Shown piece by piece: positions 10,954 to 19,800 of a DNA stretch of 30,000 bases. The notes beneath the pieces are model-generated. The model did not search any database and was not told the DNA's origin. It was given only the letters and a program-made list of their open reading frames with translations. Location of the stretch: the NCBI GenBank assembly GCA_037447655.1, contig JBBHKE010000524.1:1-30000 (forward strand). Direction: 5' to 3'. The position numbers and the translations under genes are program-made. Each line of letters opens with the position of its first letter. Positions within the stretch are counted from its first letter, which is position 1. The stretch is from Zygnema cylindricum. Lineage: Eukaryota > Streptophyta > Zygnematophyceae > Zygnematales > Zygnemataceae.

Positions 10954-11095
10954 GGCTCTTTGAAGCTCAGTAAATGTGGAGAGAAAGTTTGGGAAAGAGA
11001 GAAAATGAGAGAGATAGAGAGAGGGAGGGGAGGAGAGAGAGAAAGAAAAATGGAGAGAAAGGGAGGTGTAGGAGAGAAAGGAATAAAGCTACTGA
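10954..11095 (-). promoter_or_regulatory. Pyrimidine-rich leader/proximal promoter of the membrane-protein gene
   Basis: Immediately upstream of the ATG at 10953, the minus strand is about 100 bp of CT-rich sequence (plus strand GAGAGAGA/GGGAGG). CT-rich leaders are common near plant transcription starts; the role here is inferred. No TATA box at a convincing distance was found. Confidence 0.45.
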
Positions 11096-11189
11096 AAATT
11101 CATTTGCATTTCAGAAAATTTAAGATCAGTGTTGAAGAAACAGTTTCTAAAAAACAGCCTTTTTTTTGTAAGTTTAGGAAACGCTGAGA

Positions 11190-12310
11190 AAGAAACTGAT
11201 CGGTTTGAGGTGTTCACTTTCAAAGCTTGAAGCCACAATATATGACAACTGTCACAAACTCAAAACAAATGACTGTCTTGACGATTCTGTTTATGAGTAA
11301 CACATGACCCTTGCGTACTTTTGCCCCTAAGCACGAATGCATGGATCAGAAAGATCAAAAGATAGTATTTTGAAGATGTGTATTCATACTATTGTTATGG
11401 TAGTAACCATAACTGACGAGCAGTGTTGGCCTTCTGTAGGTTCAGAAGGATTCTCTGGCAGAAGGAACTCCCGCGTGCCAAAAATTCAAAAACAAGTATC
11501 CGACAGAGGAATTGCACGAAATGTTTGAAGCAGAGACTTTGCTTCCGTGAACAAAAAATACTATCGTCCTATCTTTTTTAGTTCGTACTAAATGAGTAAA
11601 AAACTAAAAATCGTACAGAAATACCATCGTCCAAATTGTTCTAGCTCGTACTAAATTGTACTAACTGTACTAATTGGCCGTGTATGGCACGAAATGTTTG
11701 ATTTTGCTCCAATGAACAAAAAAACCGGTCGTCGTAACATTTTTAGTACAGAAATTATTATTACTTCGTACTTATAACGCAGTACGATTTTACGTACTTA
11801 TTGGTACTAGTTCTAGTGCGAAGTCGACCACAGATCGCACTATCGCAGTTACTAAGGTGACATCTGTCGCTTGGACTACTTTATATTGATAAAACACGAA
11901 AAGGAAAACATGAGAGTAAAGACTAGCCGTCCAAAAAAATATTGACGGCTTAAAAAAGGTTTTGTTTTTCGTCATTGGAGAAAAATAATAAAAGTATGAA
12001 TAATAACATAGGAAAACGTTAGCTGCCATAACGGAATCGCAGTCATTGGGTAATTATACTGTCGAATATTTTTCCTTTTCGAGGGTAAATCGTACAGTAA
12101 GTACAGCTATTTGGATAAATTTACGTACTGTCTGCCTAAAACTGTACGATATACTCTCAACATTAGGGCAAATTTCTTGTAATTACACTCAGCGATGCAG
12201 ATTTGAGATTTGCGTTACATTCCTGTCCAAACCACAGTTGCAGCATGTAAACAGTAAACTACAAACGAACAGCAAATTCGTAGTTTGAAAAATCACGTAC
12301 TTTAAATCTC
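11190..12310. other. Gene-free region with dispersed GTAC/TACG-rich repeat debris
   Basis: No coding exon recognised. A CACGAAATGTTTGA...TGAACAAAAAA segment occurs twice (about 11513 and 11687), and GTAC and TACG words are very frequent, as in the transposon remnants further right. Probably decayed DNA-transposon sequence. Confidence 0.4.
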
Positions 12311-12318
12311 GAACGCTA

Positions 12319-12610
12319 CACCGCGAATCGTAATTAGCGTTATGTACACTAATTCCATCGGCCCAAACTTTGACTCTTTCACCCTAAATAGAGTACGTAA
12401 TTCTAAATTATTCTTGACATTATTTAAGGTACTTTTTGAATCAGCGTTAACGAGTGCCGTTTTAAATAGCGTGGCGTACGGTCGGTGTCCGACCGTGCAA
12501 AGCTGTACTTTATTAACTAAAAAGTTTTTGAAAAAAAATGATTACACAAACTAATTATTTTTCATTTTTGTACTCTAATTATTTATCTACTCTAATTACG
12601 ATTCACGGTG
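12319..12610. mobile_element. TA-flanked MITE, family A ends, 292 bp
   Basis: The left end CACCGCGAATCGTAATTAG pairs with the right end on the reverse strand, CACCGTGAATCGTAATTAG. TA dinucleotides flank both sides (12317-12318 and 12611-12612), as for Tc1/mariner-type insertion. The interior differs from the 215-bp family A copies, so it is a related subfamily. No transposase. Confidence 0.75.
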
Positions 12611-12899
12611 TATCGTACTTTTTTGTGTAGTTCGTAGCTTTTGTTTCTTGCCTTCCTCGGTACAGAACCCCAGTCCAAAGTGGCAAAGACACCTGTGATT
12701 ATGCCATTATGTTTTAGTACGTACCATGCAATATGTTTTAGTACGTATTACCGTTGGTAATTCTCTCAAAAGTCAAAACTCCATTGACCGTTTTGTCCTA
12801 TTGAAAAGTGTCCATCCAGTTCTGTTGTGAAATGCACGCGATGCCAGATCGACGGTCCGCGACGTCGTTCCCCAACGATCTAAAAGCATGCGGCAGGAT

Positions 12900-13125
12900 A
12901 TTTTATCATCACTATCGTTATTAGCGTTAATTTTTATTAGTGTTTATGCGGAATTATAATATACAATACTACTGTAGTTTGTTTAGTGCAAGGAGACGTG
13001 GCCGATTGCAGTCAACTCCCTTCTTATATATGCAGTCAGCTCCCTTATTATTGCTAACAATCTATTTTATGATTTCCGCCTAGAAAAATTAGCAACTGAA
13101 TTAGTGTTATTACTACAGTCCAGCA
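12900..13125. mobile_element. Family C MITE remnant
   Basis: Shares GGAGACGTG-x-C-x-GATTGCA and CTATTTTATGATTTCC-x-GCC in the same order with 18883-19083. The left end has a TATCGTTATTAGCGTTAAT motif near 12913. The exact right boundary is unclear, because it merges with the nested element that starts at 13126. Confidence 0.5.
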
Positions 13126-13135
13126 CACTGTGAAT

Positions 13136-13591
13136 CATAGTTCAAAAGTAGGTGACCATACGCCCATACAATATGCCTATTGTATGCAAAACATAAAATA
13201 TGGCCTTAAGACCCATATTGTATTGACCGCAAAATGAAATAAAATAGTAACAGGGTTGAGTTGCACATGGATCGATATAGAATTAAACATCATGTCTAAA
13301 TTTGAAAAAAAAATCTGACAACAAAATATTTTTCTGTGAGTTTTGAGTGACTTTTTATTTAAACCGTCAGATTTGGACAATCTGACGGTCGTTGATGAAA
13401 GTAACGATCTAAGAAAATCACATGAAAAGCCCATAACACAACTTACGATAGGACTATCGTCAGATTCGGACGATCGGACGGTTGCTGATGAAAGTATCGA
13501 TCTAAGAAGATCACATGGAAAGCCCATAACACAACTTACGCTAAAGGCGGCCGACAAAATGCCTACCAAAAACGCCTACTTTTGAACTATG
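13136..13591. mobile_element. hAT-like MITE, family B copy 1 (456 bp)
   Basis: Terminal inverted repeat CATAGTTCAAAAGTAGG / CCTACTTTTGAACTATG. Flanking 8-bp duplications are CTGTGAAT (13128-13135) and CCGTGAAT (13592-13599), 7 of 8 matching. Inside are two tandem units of about 95 bp containing GATCTAAGAARATCACATG and AAGCCCATAACACAACTTA. An 8-bp duplication and C-A-N-N-G ends are typical of hAT elements. The open frames inside are not genes I recognise. Confidence 0.85.
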
Positions 13592-13767
13592 CCGTGAATC
13601 GATTTTAGCGTCAATGTTTTTTTCATCAATGAAAACATTTTTTCTCCGTACACACCAGTCGGATTTTAAATCTGACGGTTGAGATTAAAAGGTAGCTTTC
13701 TCAGCTTCCGATTGGCGGTTTCAAATTGAAAGCCCGACAATTGTGTACGAGTAAAAAATGTTTTAAG

Positions 13768-14223
13768 CATAGTTCAAAAGTAAGTGAAAGTAGGCCCATA
13801 CAATATGCCTATTGTACGCAAAACATATAATATGACATTATGACCCGTATTGTATTGGTCGCAAAATGAAAAAAATAGTAACAGGGTTGAGTTGCACATC
13901 GATCGATAGAGAATTAAACGTCATGTCTAAATTTTGAAAAACATTCGGACAAAATAATATTTTTCTGTGAGTTTTGAGGTATTTTTTATTTAAACCGTCA
14001 GATTTGGAAGATCGGACGGCCGTTGATCGAAGTAGCGATCTAAGAAGATCACATGAAAAGCCCATAACACAACTTCCGACAAGACTATCGTCATATTTGG
14101 ACTATCGGACGGTCGCTGATCAAGGTAGCGATTTAAGAAGATCACATGAAAAGCCCATAACACAACTTACGACAAAGACGCCTACAAAAGGCCTACAATA
14201 AAAATGCCTACTTTTGAACTATG
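13768..14223. mobile_element. hAT-like MITE, family B copy 2 (456 bp)
   Basis: Same terminal repeats and internal tandem units as the copy at 13136-13591, same orientation and same length. The 8-bp duplication GTTTTAAG is perfect (13760-13767 and 14224-14231), so this copy is likely the younger one. It sits in the right arm of the family A element. Confidence 0.9.
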
Positions 14224-14358
14224 GTTTTAAGTGACGAAAAAACTATAATCATTGATAGCGATACACGGTGTACTGTACAACACAGTAATGTAGTATTGGT
14301 ATCGGTAAATTTCCCATCGCGATAGACTACAGTCTGTATATTACTGTACTGTACTGCA

Positions 14359-14404
14359 CACCACGAATCGCTATTAGGGTTAACGCTAATAGCGATTCAC
14401 GGTG
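14359..14404. mobile_element. 46-bp palindrome made only of two family A termini
   Basis: CACCACGAATCGCTATTAG is followed directly by its complement arm CTAATAGCGATTCACGGTG around a GTTAAC centre; 20 of 23 pairs match. The flanks are CA and TA. No interior sequence is present, so it is either a minimal MITE or an end-to-end junction. Confidence 0.75.
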
Positions 14405-14414
14405 TACTCTACAA

Positions 14415-14858
14415 CAAAGGTGGCAATAGTCAAAATTTTAGATAACCGAAAACCGACCGTTATATGTTTTTCAAAATCTAAGTACCCGACGCGCGAGCGC
14501 TCCAACATTGTTAACCGTTACCCGAAACGCGTTTACGAATAAAAAAGTTAACCAAAACTCAATTTCTCGCAACTAACCGTACCGGCCTGTACCCAAATAC
14601 GTACAAAATTTGTGGTACATCTCCCTTATACCTTTCACGATAAAAATAGTACAAAGTATAATAATGTTGGATAGTATTGACAATACAATTTTTTTTTCCG
14701 TTTTTTGCTTACCTGGTCGTAACCGAATTTTTTTTTCGTGAATCACTCGCCTGAATTTGCTTTACCCCCCAAATTTGGGAACCGAATCCGTTCCGGATCC
14801 GACGCGGGCGGTCGGTTAACGGTCAATTACAGTTTCAGTTGACCGTTTGCGACCTCTG
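14415..14858. mobile_element. hAT-like element, family D copy 1 (444 bp)
   Basis: The left end CAAAGGTGGCAATAGTCAAA and the right end (reverse) CAGAGGTCGCAAACGGTCAA fit hAT termini (C-A-N-A-G). The flanking 8-mers CTCTACAA and TTGTACAG agree at 5 of 8. The interior is rich in AACCGACCG and CCCGAAA words. No transposase. Copy 2 lies in opposite orientation at 15235-15724. Confidence 0.7.
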
Positions 14859-15234
14859 TTGTACAGTAGATCTCGAGATAAGGTATTGGTGTGGAGTACA
14901 ATATATCGTACGGAACCGGCTGAATTTTATCGCCAATATATCGGCTGTAGGGGGTGAGACGAGGGAGTTTTGGGGAATGTTTCACAATCCGTCTGTAAAA
15001 AGAACAGTTCATTAATGTGCATGTGTACGTTTTGGACCATACAACCATTGCGATAATTTGTTATCGGCTTGTTGGCCCAATATATTGTCAATGCGATATT
15101 TACTTATTAGATATATCAGAACGATATCAAATTATCGGTAGGTCAATAAATGTACATATCTGTTATCAGTAAGAGGCTACCGATACATAATACTACAGTA
15201 TAATAGTGTTATGAACCTAGTCTGTACTATACAG

Positions 15235-15724
15235 TAGAGGTCGTAAACAGTCAATCGAAAATGTGAGGTCGTAAACGGTAAATCGAAACTGTGAGCGACC
15301 GTTAACCGACCGCCCGCGTCGGATCTGGAATGGGTTCGGGTGCCAAATTTGGGGGGCTGGGCGGATTCGGGCAGTTGATTCACAAAAAATAAAATAAAAA
15401 TCGGTTACGGTCGAGTAAGCAAAAAACGAAAATAATTTAAAAATTTGTACTGTCCATACAATCTAACATTTTGTACTTTGTACACTTGTTATCGTGAAAG
15501 ATGAACAGGAGATGTACCACTAATTTTGTACTTATGTGGGCACGGGCGGGTACAGTTAGTTGCGAGAAATCGAGTTTTGGTTAACTTTTATTTTTGTAAA
15601 CGCGTTTCGGGTAACGGTTAACAATTTAGGAGCGTGACATAAGCCGGTCGGTCGTCGGGTACTGAGATTTAAAAAAAAAACGGTCGGTTTCGGTTATCTA
15701 AAATTTTGACTTTTGCGACCTCTG
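15235..15724. mobile_element. hAT-like element, family D copy 2 (490 bp, inverted)
   Basis: Matches the copy at 14415-14858 along its length in inverse orientation, for example CTAAAATTTTGACTTTTGCG at the right end. The flanking 8-mers CTATACAG and TTGTACAG agree at 6 of 8. Left-end TIR TAGAGGTCGTAAACAGTCAA; a second degenerate copy of that end follows at about 15268, a small internal duplication. Confidence 0.7.
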
Positions 15725-16275
15725 TTGTACAGTATATAAGCATTAACTCTAAGGGTACGTCCCCATGTATTAAAGTATCTACTTTTCTCTGTCTTTTTGC
15801 CCTAAAATTCAGGGAACTTTGACAAAAACTTTAGCCGTACGAGAAAATCATTTTTACCAAAGTAGAGTGAACCTTAATTCATACTTTGGTTATACGACGT
15901 GTTTGTCGTCATGTGAACTCATTTTGGCGTTTTCCCCTTTTCGACCCCCGGGCAAGAGAATCCAGCCTAAATAAAATTTCATCCAAAATCACCTCGAGGG
16001 GGTTATTTTAGTTCAAGTACCGCCCAAACAGCGAATGAAAAACGAACCACGCACGCGCCACAAGAGTGTGAAAATTCCAGGACGAGGGAGAGTCCTCGCT
16101 TTTTTTCTCTGTGCCGTCACGCGCATTTACGGAAAAAAATATGCAGGGGTCTCGGACCTCCACTTTCATTCATGGGGTTTTTTGCAAAATTTTGCGCCGT
16201 CGTCGCCTCTCCCCTCTCTCTCTCACACCATCGCTTTTATCTCACACTTTTTAGAACGAGAGACAACAATATTGG

Positions 16276-16282
16276 TATAAAA
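16276..16282 (+). promoter_or_regulatory. TATAAAA box candidate
   Basis: TATAAAA in TTGGTATAAAATGAAAG, 613 bp before the methyltransferase ATG. This is far for a single-exon leader, so it is a candidate only. Confidence 0.25.
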
Positions 16283-16448
16283 TGAAAGATCTTTTAAAAA
16301 TATTATTTTTGTCAAATTTTAGGTTTTTTTTTTTAATTGCAAGTCGAGCGAGAAAAGTAGAAAAAACGAAATCGGTAACCCATGGCAGAAAGTTATTGAA
16401 TCAGTGACGTCGACGTTGTCACAAGTGAGCGTCACGTCACAATATCAC

Positions 16449-16458
16449 CAAACCCTAA
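16449..16458 (+). promoter_or_regulatory. Telobox (AAACCCTAA)
   Basis: AAACCCTAA in ACCAAACCCTAAACATC, about 440 bp upstream of the methyltransferase start codon. In plants, teloboxes are known in promoters of translation and ribosome-biogenesis genes, which fits an rRNA methyltransferase. Functional use here is inferred. Confidence 0.4.
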
Positions 16459-16894
16459 ACATCTACGATTTCACAAAATCCTAGACGTCTACAACTGTCG
16501 CTGTTTTTGTTGGCGTCACTAATCGTCGGAAGTTTCGTGGTCGCCTTCAATCGTCACAATTTGTACCTACGTCTACAACCGTCACATTTCAAAGTTCCGA
16601 TTTCATTTTCGCACATAGGGACGCTATTCAAAGTAGTACGGAGAATCTTCACTACAGTCCAAAATACTTTATCAAAGTACCGATTACATGGGGACGTACC
16701 CTAAATCTCTAACGACGATAGGCAGTATATCGCGATACTTTCTGGCTTCCACAGTCGTCCTCCATAATCCACCTTCCTTCCAATTTCTGAATCTCTGCTG
16801 CTTCTATTCAAGTCCCAATCCTTGCTTCCTCCAAAGGTCTGTTCGTTTCTTCTTTTGCAAGGACAGCTTCCAGCGATAAGGAGCAGCCAGGAAT

Positions 16895-19800
16895 ATGAGA
16901 GTTATGGCAGGACCCTTTGTCTTATCTATTTCCCGGAAACCTCGCCTTTTCACTATGGAATATTTCCATGGAAACTATTTCAACCTGGCAAGTCAAAGTC
17001 AAAGTCAAAGTCAAAGTCAAAGTCAAAGTCAAAGTCAAATGTCAATTTTCCGTTCAAATCTTTCTATTCCTCCCTCTCTTTCTCTCTCTGGCATCCATTC
17101 CACTTACCGTACTCCTGACCACTACACTAAATCCGAAACCCTAATTTCTCAAAGGAATTTTAGAAATGGTGCAGAACCATCAATTAGGAAATATGAAGAA
17201 TCCAGAAAACTGTTCTCAGGACCGCAGGGGCCTTTGGAGGAGGACAGACTGAGTCCCTCCTCCTCTGAACCCTCTCACAACTTACATTTTTTTGCCACGT
17301 GTGCCCCTGGTTTAGAGGATCTTGTGGTGAGGGAGCTTTCCTCTCCTCTGATTGGTGCGACAAGAGTGGAGGCAGGAAGTTCCGGTGTCACCTTCTGCGG
17401 CTCTATTCTCACTGGATACAGGTGCATTGCTTAGGGTTTTTAAAGGGTTTCTAGGGCCTCTAGGGTTTTTAGGGTTTTTCAGGTTGAGTTTGTTTAATTT
17501 CTAAGCGATTTTGTCAACTGGTTTGAGGTTAACAACACCCCAGGCTCGTCAAATATGTCTTTCTTCCTCTCCCACCCCCTCCCTTTCCCTCTCCCTCTCC
17601 CACCTCTCTCTCCAATCTCCCTCTCTCTCTCTCTTCATCTCCCTCTCCCTCTCCCTCTCCCTCTCCCTCTCCCTCTCCCTCTCCCTCTCCCTCTCCCTCC
17701 CGCTCCCTCTCCCTCCCTCTCCCTCCCTCTCCCTCTCCCTCCCTCCCATACCCTCTCCCTCTCCCTCTCCCTCCCCTCTACCTCTCCCTCTTCCTCTCCC
17801 TCTCCCTCTCCCCCTCCCTCTCCCCCTCCCTCTTCCTCCCCCTCCCCCTCCCTCTCCCCCTCCCTCCCCCCCTCCCTCTCCCTTTCCCTCTCTCTCCCTT
17901 TCCCTCTCCCTCCCTCTCCCTCTTCCTCTCCCTCTCCCACCCCCTGCCTCTCCCTCTCCCACCCCCTGCCTCTCCCTCTCCCTCTCCCACCTTCTCTCTC
18001 CCTCTCTCCCTCTCCCAAAAACTACGTATTTTGTTAATAAACTGTGAATTGCATTACTAAACTATGTAATGTGTCAATCAATTTTGTACTGTATTAATAA
18101 ACTATGTACTACTCTGCCATATCTTTAAGATGTGAACGTGGCTGTTCAAGGTTAGAATTTCGAGACAGAGGATTGGGGCCCATATAATCGTGTCTTGATA
18201 GCATTTAAAAACTTACAAAAGGGTTCTAAAATAAAGACAGAACTGAAAAGGCAGCCTTCATTCAACCATGTACACCACCCATCGGTGAATTTTAGCATTC
18301 ACATTTTATTAAAATTAACCACACTAATTATGTGTTAGAGCTAAGTGTATTGGTAACGTTAGAACTCTAGTAGAATTAACCACTGAATTATGTATTAGTG
18401 TTAGTGAATTATTAGAGTTAACCGTTTTAACACTATTATTAGAATTAACCACACTACATTATGTTGTGCAACGTGGCTTGTTTTTGGCACTTTCTTAAAT
18501 AGTGTTGTTAACACTAATTGGCTTCAAGTCAAAACAACACTACCTGGAATAGAATGATCAAGTCTAATAGCGATGGGCAGATTCTTCCCAGCTGTTAGTG
18601 TTAATAACTCTAATTCTGTCGTTACTTGTTTTGACAAAAAAATACAAAATAGTGCTAATAACTATCAAAGAGAGTGCGTTACGAGTCGCCACGTCTCCTT
18701 AAACGAAATTAGTTAGTGTAATACATTCTGATTCCACGTTTCCCAGATGATACCTCCACTCCATAAGATGTCGTTATTAACACTATTTTGGATCTATTGT
18801 CGAAAAGGCTGCGATTTAGCGATGGGAAGCGTAATTTATGCCGTATGAGGTCTATATGGATCACTAACCTTTGGGACATGTACACTGCCCATCGCTATAA
18901 GAGGTAATGAATTTTATGTGTAAATGCGAATTTGCGGTGTATAATACTAGTTTACTGTACGGAGACGTGTCAGATTGCAACCCACTTCCTTATAACTATG
19001 TTGTCGACACTATTTTATGATTTCCAGCCAAAAAGAGTCTCGACCGATCTAGGGTTGTTAACTCTAATGGCGATGGATGGTTTAGCTTATTGAGCGGTAA
19101 GCATTGTTGTAGATTGAGAGGTATTCATTGTTGTAGATTGAGAGTTAAGCATTATTGTACATTGAGAGGTAATCATTGTTGCAGGCTCTAATTGGGTTGC
19201 GCAATGCAGGATGGCGGTGGTAGGGCCAATTTGTGGCTCCACTGTGCCGTGAGAGTTTTGCTACGATTGGCCCAGGGAGACCTCAACCCTCGAGTTCCAG
19301 CCGGCGACTCCGTTTACAGTTTTCTAAGGAGTTCCGTGAACTGGGCAGACCTTGTTGACCCTGTAGAAGATCAAGTTCATAGACGTGAGAGCAAACAGAA
19401 ACAGAGAAATTTACACAGCGCTGGAAGAAAGCTAGAGAAATGGTTGGAAACAGATGACGACGAAGAGGAAGGAACCTATTACCAAAACGTCGGTATCCGC
19501 CGTGCCCGGACCTTCTCGGTAGAGAGTCGAGTATGGGATTGTGAATCAGTAAGCAACAGTCATTTAGTGACGACACGAGCTAAAGACGCAATTTGTGATT
19601 CTCTAAGAGATGCTTATGGTGGAGTGAAACCGAATCCTCCAGCTCCTGGGGAGTGTGCAGATTTACCTCTATTTCTTTCACTGTTTCGAGATCGAGCCGT
19701 GCTTTACCGGGATATGAGTGGTGCGAGTTTACACAAAAGGGGGTACAGAGATGTCATGCACCGGGCCAGCTTGTCAGAGGGAATAGCTGCAGCTATGTTG

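Larger units (their letters stand above)
13126..14270. mobile_element. Family A MITE (217 bp net) split by two hAT-like insertions
   Basis: The left end is CACTGTGAAT at 13126-13135, continuing at 13600 as CGATTTTAGCGTCAATG. The right end (reverse strand of 14270) is CACCGTGTATCGCTATCAAT. Subterminal inverted repeats AAAACATTTTTT...CGTACACA lie at about 13632-13658 and on the reverse strand near 13745-13764. The right flank is TA and the left CA. Removing the two 456-bp insertions and their 8-bp duplications leaves 217 bp, close to the 214-bp intact relative at 20334-20547. Confidence 0.75.
14290..15200. mobile_element. Possible second copy of the TATCGGTAA-ended element, interrupted
   Basis: GTAGTATTGGTATCGGTAAA near 14291 and, on the reverse strand, GTAGTATTATGTATCGGTAG near 15197 resemble the ends of the 2802-3691 element. 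Between them lie the 46-bp palindrome, family D copy 1 and TATCG-rich sequence. Treat as a hypothesis: the ends are short. Confidence 0.35.
15752..16702. mobile_element. DNA-transposon-like element (about 950 bp) with 18-bp perfect TIRs, upstream of the methyltransferase gene
   Basis: The left end AGGGTACGTCCCCATGTA is perfectly repeated in inverse at the right end, 192 bp before the ATG of the methyltransferase. Flanking 9-mers TTAACTCTA and AAATCTCTA agree at 6 of 9, which would suit a Mutator-like 9-bp duplication, but this is weak. No transposase was found. The promoter-like motifs of the downstream gene (telobox, TATAAAA) lie inside it. Confidence 0.6.

Noticed and set aside
17511-18047. 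Long open frames on both strands over the CCCTCT tract
   Set aside because: They are six-base repeat translations (Pro/Leu/Ser and Gly/Arg/Glu) inside a spliced intron.
19185-19223. Earlier acceptor for methyltransferase exon 2 giving ALIGLRNAGWRW
   Set aside because: That frame hits a stop at once, or has the wrong phase; the acceptor at 19222-19223 restores phase and aligns with the THUMP/RlmL family.
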